The notes: generated by a model from the sequence alone, not told the origin. Positions 1-10,033 are shown, numbered from the stretch's first letter. The stretch: DNA of 39,615 nt from an uncultured Bacteroidales bacterium (GCA_902778935.1 CACYZT010000016.1:1-39615), one strand, 5' to 3'. Made by a program: numbers and translations.

Positions 1-75
1 TTCGTGTACAACACCGCAAAGCCCGTTGATACCTTTGCGCATACAAGTCGGACCAGGACACAGGTAGTAACGCAT
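1..75 (-). CDS. tnpB: IS66 family TnpB-like (Orf2) protein, N-terminal 25 residues, cut by window edge
   Basis: The minus strand from 75 to the window edge reads MRYYLCPGPTCMRKGINGLC and onward, matching the start of IS66 Orf2/TnpB proteins, which typically open with a strand followed by a D/CMRKxxxGL motif. It begins 14 bases after the tnpA stop, the usual IS66 order (tnpA, tnpB, then the transposase tnpC). The rest of the gene, and presumably tnpC, lies outside the window. The role of TnpB in IS66 transposition is poorly defined. The identification rests on a short segment but is supported by its position. Confidence 0.65.
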   Translation of the reverse strand, partial: MRYYLCPGPTCMRKGINGLCGVVHE

Positions 76-88
76 GGTATCATTCAAA

Positions 89-403
89 CTAAACATAACT
101 CGTACACATGGTGTTTAACATCTGGATGGCTACATGATCACTACTGGATGCAAATTCCACTTGCACACCATTTGGGAATGATACTACCACTCCGGAAGAT
201 GATGTTTGTGATGCACGATGAGCTTGGACGCGTACCGGCACTAACTGACGAGACGGATTGGATGCATAGAGGACATACTTGCGTTTCCAATTAGTAAAGT
301 TGGACACGGAGATACCATTGGTTTGACAGTAAGCTTTAATGCTTAAACCTGATGCTTGTTGCGATTGCAACATCTCTAAAAATTGTTCTTTATTCATATG
401 CAT
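89..403 (-). CDS. tnpA: IS66 family accessory protein TnpA
   Basis: A 104-residue protein with a helix-turn-helix-like N-terminus (SGLSIKAYCQTNGISVSNF, then WKRKY at about residues 36-40), the hallmark of IS66 TnpA/Orf1 proteins that probably bind the element's DNA. The C-terminal part contains a VSFPNGVQVEF stretch, typical of the family. Length fits the family. A second Met two codons in (start at 397, MNKEQFLEML) is an equally good start. The gene lies directly upstream of tnpB and about 45 bases from the presumed outer end of the insertion sequence. It appears intact. Confidence 0.8.
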   Translation of the reverse strand: MHMNKEQFLEMLQSQQASGLSIKAYCQTNGISVSNFTNWKRKYVLYASNPSRQLVPVRVQAHRASQTSSSGVVVSFPNGVQVEFASSSDHVAIQMLNTMCTSYV

Positions 404-410
404 AAAAATT

Positions 411-455
411 AGGATTTGTAATCGGCTGCAAAATTACAACTTTCTTACAAATCCT
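411..455. repeat. probable outer end of the IS66 element with nested inverted repeats
   Basis: AGGATTTGTA (411-420) is repeated inverted as TACAAATCCT (446-455). Inside it TTGTAAT (416-422) faces ATTACAA (433-439). Read outward-in on the minus strand, a terminus beginning GTAAGAAAGTTGTAATTTTG would start at 448. IS66 ends commonly begin with GTAA, so 448 is the best guess for the element boundary. The other end lies outside the window, so neither the terminal repeat nor the target duplication can be confirmed. Confidence 0.45.
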
Positions 456-470
456 ACAATATGCATTTTA

Positions 471-611
471 ATGGATGGTTACAGAAAGTACGAACAAGAG
501 GTTATAAAGGGTTGGCAAGAAATAGAAATGTCTCGTCACAAATTTAATTATAACGCTCACATGGCAGAGCATACGGATGTTTCTGACCGTCAGTGGCCGC
601 GAATACGATGA
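471..611 (+). CDS. 46-residue open frame, possible remnant of a gene cut by the IS66 element
   Basis: The frame from ATG 471 to TGA 609-611 encodes a charged protein ending DRQWPRIR. The frame stays open further upstream into the insertion sequence, as expected for a 3' gene remnant fused by chance. A strong terminator follows 38 bases later, consistent with a true gene end. I do not recognise the product. It may be the tail of a gene disrupted by the IS, a small intact gene, or chance coding. Confidence 0.3.
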   Translation: MDGYRKYEQEVIKGWQEIEMSRHKFNYNAHMAEHTDVSDRQWPRIR

Positions 612-649
612 GTCGCAAGACTAATCGTCTCTCCGCCTGTAGGAAAGGA

Positions 650-673
650 AAAAGCGCCATATCAGGCGCTTTT
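650..673 (+). terminator. Rho-independent terminator
   Basis: Perfect 9-bp stem AAAAGCGCC (650-658) / GGCGCTTTT (665-673) with loop ATATCA; the stem itself ends in a T run and is preceded by an A run, so it could act on both strands. It closes the possible gene remnant at 471-611. Confidence 0.8.
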
Positions 674-680
674 TCTATAT

Positions 681-755
681 AAAAAAAGCAGGTTGTCCTA
701 CTTTTACTTTTGTAGCCATCTGCATGCCTACGAAAGAAAAAAAAAGCAGGTTGTC
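681..755. repeat. direct repeat of A-run plus GCAGGTTGTC
   Basis: A run of A followed by GCAGGTTGTC occurs at 681-697 and again at 737-755, 56-58 bases apart. The second copy is part of the minus-strand terminator hairpin described separately; the first lacks the pairing partner and looks like a partial duplication of that terminator tail. Confidence 0.6.
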
Positions 756-808
756 TCCCGACAACCCAATCTTTTCATTTAACCTTAAATCTAATACCAT
801 GAAAAACA
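737..808 (-). ncRNA. candidate small RNA of about 70 nt
   Basis: A full promoter (814-845, minus) is followed after about 45 bases by a terminator hairpin (749-766) with nine T residues (745-737 on the minus strand), with no convincing gene between. The implied transcript is about 70 nt. A short open frame starting MVLDLRLNEKIG reads through the terminator and shows no family features, so I favour a non-coding RNA. Its promoter belongs to the same extended type as that of the tRNA-Val gene at 12122-12196. No Rfam family can be assigned by eye. Confidence 0.4.
749..766 (-). terminator. Rho-independent terminator of the candidate small RNA
   Basis: 7-bp stem GGTTGTC (749-755) / GACAACC (760-766), loop of four, followed on the minus strand by TGC and nine T residues (745-737). 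Confidence 0.7.
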
Positions 809-813
809 CGGTG

Positions 814-845
814 CAAAAGTACTGCTTTTTGACGATATGACCAAA
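814..845 (-). promoter_or_regulatory. Bacteroidetes-type promoter (extended class)
   Basis: On the minus strand: TTTG (845-842), 20-bp spacer beginning GTCATATC and ending AAAAAGCAG, then TACTTTTG (821-814) followed by CACC. It points toward 737 and away from the gene at 909-1469. The rest of 846-908 is AT-rich with no gene and no clear terminator for the upstream minus-strand operon. Confidence 0.7.
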
Positions 846-908
846 TATTTGCGCCAAAAAGTGTTAAATTTCTAAATAATGCTAATTTAAGTTGACAAAA
901 AGGTATCG

Positions 909-1469
909 TTAGTCGCACAATGAAAATAAATCTTCACGTGGATTGACTAACATAACCGGTACAAGCGATTTGCGAATAGCATGCCTTTCAGGAGGACCGA
1001 ACAAGATATCATCCAACCCGTAATCACGGCTCGCGGTCAGTATAAGCAGGTCATGACGAAAATCCCGTTGACGCTCCGCAGCTTCTTGCATCAACTTAAA
1101 ACTGTCCTTGCGCGCCTCTATCACCTCGTACGAGATAGCCTCGCCGCTTTTCTCCGAAACAGCTTTGATATGCGTCACGATGCGGTTGACGTTCTGCTGC
1201 GCGTGCGAACCGTAGTCATGCGCCTTGAGCAGGATGATATGCGCGCCCGTCTTACGCGCCAGATAGGTGCATATCTCCGCCTTGTAGGTCTCTTCTTCAA
1301 GCATCGAGACCGGTACCAGCAGTCGGTTGAGCGGCTTGACCGTCATCGTGCCCGTCACGAATACGTACGGACGCCTCTCCTCGCGGCACTCGTTCAAATG
1401 TCGCTGGATAACCCGACCGTTGTTCTCGCACTCAATCAGCCGTATATCGTCGTTATTGTCCCAAATCAT
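909..1469 (-). CDS. universal stress protein (UspA-like) family protein
   Basis: 186 residues. After about 40 N-terminal residues comes a single Usp-like alpha/beta domain: strand NRLLVPVSM, helix EEETYKAEICTYLARKTG, strand AHIILLKAHDYG, later DLLILTASRDYG, and a closing strand RKSLVPVMLVNP. That final pattern is typical of the second Usp domain in Bacteroidetes proteins; a canonical ATP-binding GxxG(S/T) is not obvious (HAIRKSLVPVML lies at that place), so nucleotide binding is doubtful. I chose ATG 1469 because it overlaps the mltG stop as ATGA, implying coupled translation; a longer in-frame extension would overlap mltG by about 175 bases. Last gene of the mutS-mltG group. Cytoplasmic; exact role unknown. 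Confidence 0.65.
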   Translation of the reverse strand: MIWDNNDDIRLIECENNGRVIQRHLNECREERRPYVFVTGTMTVKPLNRLLVPVSMLEEETYKAEICTYLARKTGAHIILLKAHDYGSHAQQNVNRIVTHIKAVSEKSGEAISYEVIEARKDSFKLMQEAAERQRDFRHDLLILTASRDYGLDDILFGPPERHAIRKSLVPVMLVNPREDLFSLCD

Positions 1470-2512
1470 TTCTCCCAATGTGTTGTGTCCATCGTGTGGC
1501 GGTATTGACGGGCCGCGTTCGCGTGGCTGCTGTACGAGGAAGAGAAGATATGCGTGTTGTTCAACTCCGGACTCGCGCACATAAACAGGTAATTCGTCTC
1601 CGGCGCATTGAGCACGATATCCATCGACGTGCCGTTCGGACAACGGATAGGACCGGGAGGAAGGCCAGGGTTCTTATACGTGTTGTACGGCGACTCAATG
1701 GCCAAGTGGCGGTACAGCACGCGGCGGAGCTTGAAATCGCCGTTCGCATAGATGACCGTCGGACAGGCTTGAAGTGGCATACCTTTGCGCAGACGGTTGA
1801 GGTACAGACTGGCGATGAGCGGCAGTTCTTTAGGATTACGGCTCTCGCTCTCTACGATAGACGCCACTATCGCCACCTCCACCGGTGTCAGACCGAGCGA
1901 GTCCGCTTGGTGGCGACGACGCTCATTCCAGAATAGGTTATACTCTTTCTCCATCCGGTTGAATAGCCCCTTGGGCGTGATATTCCAATACACCTCGTAC
2001 GTATTCGGGATAAACAGACAGCGGCTCGTCTCTTTGTTCAAGCCGTACGGTTCGAGAAACGCTTCGTCTTCCAGACATTGCAGTAGTGTCACGCTGTCCA
2101 TCTGAAGGTGCGTCGTTACCTTACCTGCCAGCTGCTCACGTGTGCGAATAGCGTTCGTCCATGTGATGCGTACCGGCGTCTGATAACCGAACTTGAGTCG
2201 CTCTATCAACTCGCGGTCACCTATCTGTGCAGGAAAGCGGTAATGTCCCGGTTCCGGCGCATTGAACACCAGAAAACGCATATGTAGCATCAGGTCCGTC
2301 TCCGAACTGATCTCATAATCCTCGCGTATCAGATTGAGTACCGAGTCGATACTCGCGCCCGCATAGATATTATAGCTGTGCTGCTCTCCGTCCTTGGCGC
2401 GGAAGTTGCATATATGCCAGCGGTAATACTGCTCCGCTACAAAGACCGAAATCAGTACTGCCACAACGCCAACGGCAATAAGCACGGACCGAAGAATGTA
2501 ACGCTTTTTCAT
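1466..2512 (-). CDS. mltG: endolytic murein transglycosylase MltG (YceG family)
   Basis: 348 residues. One membrane-spanning helix at about 9-26, then a periplasmic domain. MltG cleaves nascent glycan strands near the inner membrane and helps to set their length. The catalytic glutamate lies in VASIVESES (E221 is the expected catalytic residue), followed by NPKELPLIASLYLNRL and the family signature LQACPTVIYA (about 248-257); SPYNTY and GLPPGPI near the end are also family marks. Length is normal. It starts one base after the mutS stop and its own stop overlaps the next gene as ATGA, so the three are very probably cotranscribed. Confidence 0.93.
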   Translation of the reverse strand: MKKRYILRSVLIAVGVVAVLISVFVAEQYYRWHICNFRAKDGEQHSYNIYAGASIDSVLNLIREDYEISSETDLMLHMRFLVFNAPEPGHYRFPAQIGDRELIERLKFGYQTPVRITWTNAIRTREQLAGKVTTHLQMDSVTLLQCLEDEAFLEPYGLNKETSRCLFIPNTYEVYWNITPKGLFNRMEKEYNLFWNERRRHQADSLGLTPVEVAIVASIVESESRNPKELPLIASLYLNRLRKGMPLQACPTVIYANGDFKLRRVLYRHLAIESPYNTYKNPGLPPGPIRCPNGTSMDIVLNAPETNYLFMCASPELNNTHIFSSSYSSHANAARQYRHTMDTTHWEK

Positions 2513-2513
2513 T

Positions 2514-5129
2514 TTATTTTCCTCCCACTAATCGTTTGATTTCCCATAATTTGTTCAGTGCCTCAAGGGGCGTCAGGTTATTGATATCGAGCGCTGTCAC
2601 CTCGTCGCGTATCTGCTCCAGTACCGGGTCGTCGAGTTGGAAGAAACTCAACTGCATGCCCTCGCGCGTCTCGCCGATGTGCTCGATAGGCTTGGCTATT
2701 TCGCCGTTCTTTGCTGCGTGCTCCAGATCAGTGAGGATATGCGTTGCGCGCTCCACGATAGACGCCGGCATGCCTGCCAACTTGGCTACGTGAATACCGA
2801 AACTGTGCTCCGAACCGCCGCGAACCAGCTTGCGCAGGAATATCACCTTGCCGTTCACCTCACGCACCGACACATTATAGTTTCGAATGCGCTCGAAAGT
2901 CTTCTCCATCTCGTTCAACTCATGGTAGTGCGTGGCAAAGAGCGTCTTCGCATGACCGCGGTTCTCATGGATATACTCTACTATCGCCCAGGCGATACTA
3001 ATACCGTCGTAGGTGCTCGTACCGCGCCCTAACTCATCGAAGAGCACCAGGCTACGCTCGCTCAGGTTATTCAATATCGAAGCCGCTTCGTTCATCTCCA
3101 CCATGAATGTTGACTCGCCTAACGAGATATTGTCGCTCGCCCCTACACGCGTGAAGATCTTATCGACTATACCGATAGACGCGCTCTCTGCCGGCACGAA
3201 CGAACCCATCTGTGCCAACAGCACGATGAGTGCCGTCTGGCGGAGTAGGGCGGACTTACCTGCCATATTCGGACCGGTGATGATGATAATCTGCTGCCCG
3301 TTATTATCCAGCAGCACGTCATTGGCGATATACTGCTCTCCGGGCGGTAACTGTTGCTCGATAACGGGGTGACGGCCCTGACGGATGTCGATGACGAGGC
3401 TGTCGTTCACGTCCGGACATACATAGCGGTTCTCCGCCGCCACCGTGGCAAAAGACAGCAAACAATCGAGCTGCGCTAACACATTCGCATCTAATTGCAT
3501 CTGAGGCACCCATTCGCAGAGTGCTAACATCAGTTCCTGATAGAGACGGTTCTCAATGATTTGAATCTTCTCCTCGGCGGTCGTGATTTTTTCTTCATAG
3601 GCCTTCAGTTCCTCCGTGATATACCGCTCCGCGTTCACCAAGGTCTGCTTGCGTATCCACTCCGCTGGTACCTGCTCTTTGTAAGTGTTGCGCACCTCTA
3701 AGTAGTAACCGAAGACATTGTTATAACCTACCTTCAGGCTCTGGATACCCGTTCGCTCTATCTCGCGTTGTTGGATTTGCAGCAGATAGTCCTTGCCGTC
3801 CGACTGAATAGCGCGCAACTCGTCCAGTTCGGTATCCACACCACGGGCGATGATGTTCGGTCGTCCTTGCGCCAAAGGCGGGTCGGGCACTATCTCCCTT
3901 TCGATGCGCGTACGCATCTCAGAGCAAGGATCGAGTTGTTCGCCTAACAGCGACAGGTATGCATTGTCCCGTGCCGCTCCGCAGATGGTTTTGACCGGCT
4001 TGACGGCTTTGAGAGCTCGACCGAGTTGTACCATCTCGCGCGGACCGATACGACCTGTGGAAATCTTGCTCACGATGCGCTCCAAATCACCTACCTGCGT
4101 TAGCGCTTCGCGCAGACACTCGCGGTCCTCCGGCTGTTTGAACAGATGCTCTACGATCGTCTGACGGTTACGGATAGCACGTACATCCTTGAGAGGGAAC
4201 GCCAGCCATCGGTGCAGCAGACGACCGCCCATCGGTGTGATTGTGCGGTCGATGATATCGTAGAGCGTCGTACTCTCTGCGGTCTGACCGCCCGTCAGCT
4301 CGAGGTTACGTATCGTGAAGCGGTCCAGCCAAACATATTTGTCTTCTTCGATGCGGCTTAAATGCTGGATATGACCTGTCTGCAAGTGTTGCGTCATGTC
4401 CAGGTACATCAATATACCGCCTGCGGCAGTAACGCCTAACGGCATCTTGTCCAGTCCGAACCCTTTGAGCGAACTGACGCCCCATAGTTTCTGTAATCGC
4501 TCGCGAGCCGTTGACTCAACGAGCATCCAATCCTCGAGTTCGAAGGTGAAATATTTCGTGCCGAACAGGTTCTCTACGTCTGCCTTGCGTCCGCGCATAT
4601 ACAACACCTCTTTTGGAGCAAAATTCGTTAGCAGTTTGTCGATATAATCGCTATCTCCTTGGCCCGCTACGAACTCACCCGTAGATATATCCAGAAAAGC
4701 CACACCGATGGTATGTTTCTCAAAATGCACGCACGCCACCCAATTGTTCTCCTTCTGCGTGAGCGTCGTGTCAGAATAGCTCACGCCGGGCGTCACCAAC
4801 TCTGTCACACCGCGTTTCACCAGCTTCTTGGCCAACTTCGGGTCCTCCAACTGGTCGCAGATAGCCACACGCAGACCGGCACGCACTAATTTCGGCAAAT
4901 AGGTATCGAGGGCATGGAAGGGAAAACCTGCCATTTCCAATGGCTGCGACGCACTGTTACCGCCGTTGGAGCGATGGGTAAGCGTGATATTGAGTATCTT
5001 CGCTGCACGCACCGCGTCTTCCGCATAAGTCTCATAGAAATCGCCACAACGGAACAACAGCATCGCGTCCGGATATTGAGCCTTGATATCCCGGAACTGC
5101 TTCATCATCGGTGTTAACTCTTCTTTCAT
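2514..5129 (-). CDS. mutS: DNA mismatch repair protein MutS
   Basis: 871 residues, full length. The N-terminal mismatch-recognition motif F31-x-E33 is present (GDFYETY). The C-terminal ATPase has Walker A GPNMAGKS at 619-626, Walker B with [16 protein letters not shown] around 687-702, and the [10 protein letters not shown] motif. Recognises base mismatches and recruits MutL. Sits one base downstream of the TonB-dependent receptor stop and one base upstream of mltG, so it is likely read from the receptor's promoter or further upstream. All key residues visible are standard, so the organism should have working MutS-type recognition despite its many short tandem repeats. Confidence 0.97.
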   Translation of the reverse strand: MKEELTPMMKQFRDIKAQYPDAMLLFRCGDFYETYAEDAVRAAKILNITLTHRSNGGNSASQPLEMAGFPFHALDTYLPKLVRAGLRVAICDQLEDPKLAKKLVKRGVTELVTPGVSYSDTTLTQKENNWVACVHFEKHTIGVAFLDISTGEFVAGQGDSDYIDKLLTNFAPKEVLYMRGRKADVENLFGTKYFTFELEDWMLVESTARERLQKLWGVSSLKGFGLDKMPLGVTAAGGILMYLDMTQHLQTGHIQHLSRIEEDKYVWLDRFTIRNLELTGGQTAESTTLYDIIDRTITPMGGRLLHRWLAFPLKDVRAIRNRQTIVEHLFKQPEDRECLREALTQVGDLERIVSKISTGRIGPREMVQLGRALKAVKPVKTICGAARDNAYLSLLGEQLDPCSEMRTRIEREIVPDPPLAQGRPNIIARGVDTELDELRAIQSDGKDYLLQIQQREIERTGIQSLKVGYNNVFGYYLEVRNTYKEQVPAEWIRKQTLVNAERYITEELKAYEEKITTAEEKIQIIENRLYQELMLALCEWVPQMQLDANVLAQLDCLLSFATVAAENRYVCPDVNDSLVIDIRQGRHPVIEQQLPPGEQYIANDVLLDNNGQQIIIITGPNMAGKSALLRQTALIVLLAQMGSFVPAESASIGIVDKIFTRVGASDNISLGESTFMVEMNEAASILNNLSERSLVLFDELGRGTSTYDGISIAWAIVEYIHENRGHAKTLFATHYHELNEMEKTFERIRNYNVSVREVNGKVIFLRKLVRGGSEHSFGIHVAKLAGMPASIVERATHILTDLEHAAKNGEIAKPIEHIGETREGMQLSFFQLDDPVLEQIRDEVTALDINNLTPLEALNKLWEIKRLVGGK

Positions 5130-5130
5130 A

Positions 5131-7641
5131 TTATCTTAAATCCACTGTTATCTTGAGGTTATACCGTCTGCCGGTCAGGTAGTTCGGGCTTGCCCATTGT
5201 TGGCCGTAAGCGTCCGCCACCCAGAAATAGGAATTGACATTCTTCCATCCCACGAGGTTGAATACCTCAAATTGTATCGCCCATTGTTTGACATGCTTGG
5301 CACTCGGCGCACGCATGAACTTTGCCGTCTGGGCATTGAATACATAGGTGGCACCCAGGTCAATACGTTTGTACATCGGCATCCGTCCCCACGCCTGGTT
5401 GTTACGCGGCGCATAGAAGGGTTGTCCCTCCGCGAATTGCATCTTCAGATGAAATTTTAACTGCGGTAACTGTGGCAGATAATCCTGAAAGAGCATCGAG
5501 AAGTTCCACCGTTGCTCCGTCGGACTGGGTATCCATGCCGCGCTTGCTCCGTTCGTCGTTAACCGCTGACGTGCCACCATCGACGAGAATGAAATCCAAC
5601 TGTCTGCGCCGGGCACTAATTCGCCGTACAACTTCAGGTCTACACCTCCGGCATAACCCTGCGAGTCGTTTTTGCCCGAGTAGCGTACACGCACGTTATC
5701 CACCGTATAACTCTCCATTCGGTCAATGTACTTGTAGTATCCTTCGGCGGTGAACTTAAACGGTCGTCCCCAGGCGCGGAAATAGTAATCGCCGCCTAAC
5801 ACTACATGCACCGAGCGCTGCGCACGCAGGTCTTTGTTCAACTGAACTCGCGTCACACCCATCTCATCCGTTATTGTATCGCGTAGCTCTTTGTAGAACG
5901 GCGCCTGGTAGTACAGACCGGTTGCCAGACGGAAACAGAAATCGCGCTTCCAGCCCGGTATCCATTCGATGCTCGCACGCGGAGAAGGAAGCACTTCGTT
6001 GTTCCAGCTCCACCACTGCAACCTACCGCCAACCGTCAAAATCCATTGACCGCTGTTCGTGTGCCATTTATGTTCGTTTTGGATATAGGCTTGTACGCGC
6101 GCCGTACGCATAGCGCTCGTTCCGCGCATCGCGTACCACAGTTCCATCGATGTGCCGTCGTTCGGCATCGAGTAACCCGCGCTATCCCGCCATTCCCATT
6201 CGCTGATAGCATCTTTGATCAGTTCCGCTTGACCGCTCACACCCCAAGAGAGCGTGTTGGCGTCGCGAACCCACGAACCCGAATGTGCAAGCGTGATAAC
6301 ACCCGCTTCCAGACTGTTACGGGCATGCTGGTGGAATATACCCGTACCTAACATCGACGAAGGCTTGGATGGGTCAACCTGCTCGGTCTGCTGATTGCCA
6401 CTCGCCGCCTCATCGCCGCCTTGCGAAAGGACGTATTCACCCGTGATGTCAAAATTCTCCCGCTCATTGGTATAGAAACCCGACAGGTCGAAACCAATCT
6501 TTAATTTTGAATTCTGAAGTTTGAATTCTCCATTCGCGCTCAATGCCGCGAAGGCCGTCAGAAAGCGGTCTTTCTCCTGACCGTCGTAGTAGATGCTCAG
6601 ATGTTTGGCGTTCTGACCGCCGAAACTCTCGCTTAGACTGTCCGGCGTGAAGCGGTAATCGTTCTGGCTTACATTGCCCAAGAACGACATCGTCCATTTC
6701 CCCTTGTCGCTTTGAGCGGCTTTGATGCGGTCTTTCGACTTTCTACTTTGTACATTCCAAGTGATAAACGTCTGATAATCAATGTATGTCGGCTGATAAT
6801 TGCCGGCGGTACTTAGTCCGCCGAGCATGTATTTGCTGGTCTTGTAACGCAAGCCGTGCATCATCGAATACGTGCTGTCTCCGTGACCCACATAGAGGTG
6901 CGCACCCAGCAGACTGGCACTCAAACTGGCTTCGAATGCCTGCGGACGCTTGTAGGTAATATCCAATACCGAGGACATCTTATCGCCGTACTTGGCGCTA
7001 TACCCGCCGGCAGAGAAACTCACATTCTCCACCATCTCGGGATTGACGAAACTCAGTCCTTCCTGTTGCCCGCTTCGTATCAACAACGGCCGGTGAACCT
7101 CAATGCCGTTCACATAAACGGAGTTCTCGTCGAACGAACCGCCGCGTACGTTGTACTGACTGCTCAGTTCGTTGGTTTGGCTCACACCGGCAAAGGTAAT
7201 CAGCAGACTTTCGATACTTCCGCCAGTCGCGTCCGGCATGACGCGCGTCGTACCGGCATCGATATAATCCATCGTACCTTGCGTCCGCTTAATACCGCGC
7301 ACCTCAATCTCCGTCAGTACCTGCTCGTCCGTCAGCAGTTGAACATTGATATTAAGCACGTCGCGCACGTCGAAGATACGTTGCTGAACCGTCGTATAAC
7401 CAATCATCGAGTAGGATAGTGTCACCGTGTCTGCTTCGTCTAACAGCAACTCGTAAAACCCGTTTTTGTTGGTCGCCGTACCTATCGGCTGGTCCGTATT
7501 CAGTACCACCACGTTCGCCAACTCAATGCCTACATTGTCCTGGTCCACCACATACCCGTACACGCGTGCCGTGCGCGCGTACGAAAAAACGCTGCATGCG
7601 CACAGCAACAAAAAGTTTACTATTTTTAAGATTCTACTCAT
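5131..7641 (-). CDS. TonB-dependent receptor with carboxypeptidase-regulatory-like front domain
   Basis: 836 residues. Signal peptide about 1-22 (ending SYA), then a CarboxypepD-regulatory-like beta-sandwich (about 25-110, [20 protein letters not shown]), a TonB plug (about 115-235, with [19 protein letters not shown]), and an outer-membrane beta-barrel to the C-terminus, which ends in alternating hydrophobics ([10 protein letters not shown]). Such receptors import bulky ligands using TonB energy; the substrate cannot be told, and no SusD partner is adjacent, so a SusC role in glycan uptake is not supported. A 10-bp direct repeat lies inside the gene (6506-6529). A TAnnTTTG box lies about 60 bases upstream of the start. 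Confidence 0.88.
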   Translation of the reverse strand: MSRILKIVNFLLLCACSVFSYARTARVYGYVVDQDNVGIELANVVVLNTDQPIGTATNKNGFYELLLDEADTVTLSYSMIGYTTVQQRIFDVRDVLNINVQLLTDEQVLTEIEVRGIKRTQGTMDYIDAGTTRVMPDATGGSIESLLITFAGVSQTNELSSQYNVRGGSFDENSVYVNGIEVHRPLLIRSGQQEGLSFVNPEMVENVSFSAGGYSAKYGDKMSSVLDITYKRPQAFEASLSASLLGAHLYVGHGDSTYSMMHGLRYKTSKYMLGGLSTAGNYQPTYIDYQTFITWNVQSRKSKDRIKAAQSDKGKWTMSFLGNVSQNDYRFTPDSLSESFGGQNAKHLSIYYDGQEKDRFLTAFAALSANGEFKLQNSKLKIGFDLSGFYTNERENFDITGEYVLSQGGDEAASGNQQTEQVDPSKPSSMLGTGIFHQHARNSLEAGVITLAHSGSWVRDANTLSWGVSGQAELIKDAISEWEWRDSAGYSMPNDGTSMELWYAMRGTSAMRTARVQAYIQNEHKWHTNSGQWILTVGGRLQWWSWNNEVLPSPRASIEWIPGWKRDFCFRLATGLYYQAPFYKELRDTITDEMGVTRVQLNKDLRAQRSVHVVLGGDYYFRAWGRPFKFTAEGYYKYIDRMESYTVDNVRVRYSGKNDSQGYAGGVDLKLYGELVPGADSWISFSSMVARQRLTTNGASAAWIPSPTEQRWNFSMLFQDYLPQLPQLKFHLKMQFAEGQPFYAPRNNQAWGRMPMYKRIDLGATYVFNAQTAKFMRAPSAKHVKQWAIQFEVFNLVGWKNVNSYFWVADAYGQQWASPNYLTGRRYNLKITVDLR
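6506..6529. repeat. imperfect tandem repeat inside the TonB-dependent receptor gene
   Basis: TTTGAATTCT occurs at 6506-6515 and 6520-6529 (14-bp period). On the coding strand it gives the residues [10 protein letters not shown] in a barrel strand-loop region. It resembles the other small tandem repeats of this window but is the weakest case. Confidence 0.4.
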
Positions 7642-7702
7642 TTATACGTGTTCGGTATAATCTCGGAGTCTTACCGGAGGCAATGCGGACTAATTACGGA
7701 TG

Positions 7703-7710
7703 CAAAAATA
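7703..7710 (-). promoter_or_regulatory. possible -7 box upstream of the TonB-dependent receptor
   Basis: TATTTTTG on the minus strand, followed by CATCC, about 60 bases before the ATG at 7641. No TTTG at the expected distance upstream, so this is weaker than the other promoters. The receptor-mutS-mltG group may also be read through from cstA-ysxC. Confidence 0.35.
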
Positions 7711-7732
7711 TACACGATTATTAAGATTTCCT

Positions 7733-7746
7733 ATTAACCATTAACC
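7733..7746. repeat. two 7-bp tandem units covering the ysxC stop codon
   Basis: ATTAACC occurs twice in a row (7733-7739, 7740-7746). On the coding strand the units GGTTAAT run through the last codons and the TAA stop of ysxC. Confidence 0.5.
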
Positions 7747-8363
7747 CTTACGTTGAGCCCTTCGATGTAAGACGTAAGCTCTTCTCCGCCTAATCCGGTC
7801 TCTGAACTCGTCACGAATACCGGCGGTAACTCTTCCCATTCTTCTAACAGCCGCGCCTTGTAAGCCTCTACATTCTCGCTTAACCGTACTTTGCCCAATT
7901 TGTCGCCTTTGGTAAACACAATCGCAAACGGCACGCCGTTTTCGCCCAACCAGTTGATGAACGCCACGTCAATCTGCTGCGGCTCGTGGCGACAGTCAAT
8001 GAGCACAAACAGGCACACGAGTTGTTCGCGGAGCAGGCAGTACCGTTCAATCATTTTTTTGAGCGCCTCTCGCTGTTTCTGCCCTGCCTGCGCATAACCG
8101 TAACCCGGCAAATCCACCAAGTGCCACTCTTGGCTTTGTCCTTCAGCGAAGCGGTCTGTGCTTTGCACTAAGAAATGATTGATCAGCAACGTCTTGCCCG
8201 GTTTCTGACTGGTCTTGGCGAGCTTCGGATTATGGCACAGCATATTGATAAGGCTCGACTTGCCCACATTGCTTCGCCCGATGAACGCATATTCCGGCAG
8301 TGTGCTCGGAGGACAGTCCTTCACGTCCGGACTTGAGATAATATAACGTGCGTCTGTAATCAT
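7734..8363 (-). CDS. ysxC: ribosome biogenesis GTPase YsxC/EngB
   Basis: 209 residues. GTPase motifs in order: G1 GRSNVGKS at 29-36, a Thr-rich switch I (KPGKTLLI), G3 DLPGYGYA at about 83-90, G4 TKGDKL, and G5 VTSSETG. These define the TrmE-Era-EngA-EngB family protein that helps mature the large ribosomal subunit. Length is normal. The ATG overlaps the cstA stop as ATGA, so the two are translationally coupled. The last codons and stop are built of the repeat GGTTAAT x2. Confidence 0.93.
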   Translation of the reverse strand: MITDARYIISSPDVKDCPPSTLPEYAFIGRSNVGKSSLINMLCHNPKLAKTSQKPGKTLLINHFLVQSTDRFAEGQSQEWHLVDLPGYGYAQAGQKQREALKKMIERYCLLREQLVCLFVLIDCRHEPQQIDVAFINWLGENGVPFAIVFTKGDKLGKVRLSENVEAYKARLLEEWEELPPVFVTSSETGLGGEELTSYIEGLNVRVNG

Positions 8364-9880
8364 TTGTGTCTTTTAGCCCAAAGGAAGAATATATCTAAAC
8401 AAACGAAGGTCACTATACCGGCCACTACATAACCTATCCATCGTTGCTCAATCGGCAAATCGAAGCCCTCCGGTGCAATGAGGATGTAACTGGTGCAAAC
8501 CATCGTCATGAACAGCGCCGGAATGAGTGCTATCAGAAAACCGAACCTGTCCATTTTACTCCGGTTTTCGATGATGGGCGAAGCGTTCTGGTGTCCTTTC
8601 TTGAACAGCCACACCGTACCGGCCCAAAGCGTGAAACATGCCAGCGTCTGGTTCGTCCAAGCGAAATAACGCCAAATGACGTTGAAATCAACAAACACCA
8701 AACCGAAAACGCATATGAACAGCGGTAAAGCAATCTCCAGACGGTGAGGTGTCGGTCGTTGGTCCATGTGCATGAAATCCGCTACAATCAGACGTGCACT
8801 GCGTAACGCCGTGTCGCCGCTCGTAATCGGAGCAGCAATCACTCCGATGATAGCCAATATACCGCCTACTTTGCCTAACCAACTACGGCTGACCTTGTCA
8901 ATCACCAGCGCAGCGATATTCTCGCCCGGATGTTGAGCAGCAAAAGCCTGCAGACCGTCAATGCCGTACACTCCTTCTTCCGGATTAGCAAAGAAAGTGC
9001 CTGCTGCTGCAGCCCAAATAAGCGCCAAGATACCTTCTGCCACCATCGCGCCGTAGAATATCCAGCGGCCCTGACGCTCATTCGTTATGCATCGCGCCAT
9101 GATAGGACTCTGCGTGCCGTGGAAACCCGAGATAGCGCCGCAAGCAATGCTTACAAACATCATTGGGAAGAGCGGCAAACCGTTCGTCTGGCGGTTGTGC
9201 AAACCGTCAAAAACCTCCGGCATCTCGCTGCTGTGCCAGCCGAGCATCACCACCATGATGCCCAAACCCATAAACAGCAATATAGCACCGAAAATAGGGT
9301 AGAAACGACCTATCAGCTTATCCACCGGCAGGACGGTCGCTAACGCGTAATAGCAGAATATGATGAGAACCCAAGCGATGGGAATAACATGCCCGTGGTA
9401 AGGAATAGCTTGCAAACTATCCAAACCTTGCAGCAAGGTAGCCGGACCGCTCAAAAACGTAGTCGTCAGCAAAATGAGCAGTACCAGACTCAGAATACGG
9501 AGGAATTTCTTCGTATGCTTGCCCAACTCGTCACCCACAATCTCCGGAAGCGAAGCACCACCTTTGCGAATAGAGAGCATTCCGCTCAAGTAGTCATGTA
9601 CACCACCGGCGAAGATAGTACCGAATACAATCCATAGAAAGGCTGCAGGACCATAGAAAATACCCATAATAGCACCGAATATCGGACCAAGGCCGGCGAT
9701 GTTAAGAAACTGAATCAGGAAAATACGCCATGGCGCCATGGGCACAAAGTCCACTCCGTCCGGCTTGGTCAACGCGGGCGTCTTACGGTCCGGCTCAACC
9801 CCAAAAATCTTTTCTACCAACACTCCGTAGGTAAAGAACCCTACCTCCAGCAGCACTAATGCTATCAGAAATGAAATCAT
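8360..9880 (-). CDS. cstA: CstA-family carbon starvation / peptide or pyruvate transporter
   Basis: 506 residues with many membrane helices. Family marks include [31 protein letters not shown] and [17 protein letters not shown], the last a CstA signature. CstA-type proteins are linked to uptake of peptides or pyruvate during nutrient stress; the substrate here is not known. An in-frame start at 9955 would give 25 more residues, but the promoter's -7 box (9925-9932) lies inside that extension, so transcription starts at about 9918 and the first usable start is ATG 9878-9880 ([19 protein letters not shown], directly a membrane helix). Followed by ysxC with an ATGA overlap. Confidence 0.9.
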   Translation of the reverse strand: MISFLIALVLLEVGFFTYGVLVEKIFGVEPDRKTPALTKPDGVDFVPMAPWRIFLIQFLNIAGLGPIFGAIMGIFYGPAAFLWIVFGTIFAGGVHDYLSGMLSIRKGGASLPEIVGDELGKHTKKFLRILSLVLLILLTTTFLSGPATLLQGLDSLQAIPYHGHVIPIAWVLIIFCYYALATVLPVDKLIGRFYPIFGAILLFMGLGIMVVMLGWHSSEMPEVFDGLHNRQTNGLPLFPMMFVSIACGAISGFHGTQSPIMARCITNERQGRWIFYGAMVAEGILALIWAAAAGTFFANPEEGVYGIDGLQAFAAQHPGENIAALVIDKVSRSWLGKVGGILAIIGVIAAPITSGDTALRSARLIVADFMHMDQRPTPHRLEIALPLFICVFGLVFVDFNVIWRYFAWTNQTLACFTLWAGTVWLFKKGHQNASPIIENRSKMDRFGFLIALIPALFMTMVCTSYILIAPEGFDLPIEQRWIGYVVAGIVTFVCLDIFFLWAKRHK

Positions 9881-9924
9881 AAAAACATGTATGATTTGAC
9901 GATTTACTATTTGATATGAACGTG

Positions 9925-9956
9925 CAAAGTTACTGCTTTTTTCCGACATATGCAAG
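9925..9956 (-). promoter_or_regulatory. promoter of cstA-ysxC
   Basis: Minus strand: CTTG (9956-9953), 20-bp spacer containing CATATGTC at its start and AAAAAGCAG at its end, TAACTTTG (9932-9925), then CAC. It decides the cstA start at 9880. Back to back with the promoter at 9982-10013. Confidence 0.8.
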
Positions 9957-9981
9957 AAAATTCAAAAAAATTATAAATTTA

Positions 9982-10013
9982 TTTGGTCATATCGGCAAAA
10001 AGCAGTAATTTTG
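9982..10013 (+). promoter_or_regulatory. promoter of the NagB-like/LmbE gene
   Basis: TTTG (9982-9985), 20-bp spacer beginning GTCATATC and ending AAAAAGCAG, TAATTTTG (10006-10013). Predicted start of transcription about 10020, so ATG 10034 is the first usable start and the in-frame ATG at 9983 is excluded. Confidence 0.8.
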
Positions 10014-10033
10014 TATGCCAAATTGAAAAGTCT

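Noticed and set aside
4-294. plus-strand open frame over the IS66 genes
   Set aside because: Opposite to tnpB and tnpA, which match IS66 proteins.
675-857. 60-codon minus-strand gene
   Set aside because: The frame starts upstream of the promoter at 814-845 and reads through its boxes and through the terminator at 749-766; composition is that of AT-rich intergenic DNA.
9955-9983. longer N-termini for cstA (9955) and the NagB-like gene (9983)
   Set aside because: Both starts lie within or upstream of the back-to-back promoters, so these codons are not in the predicted messages.
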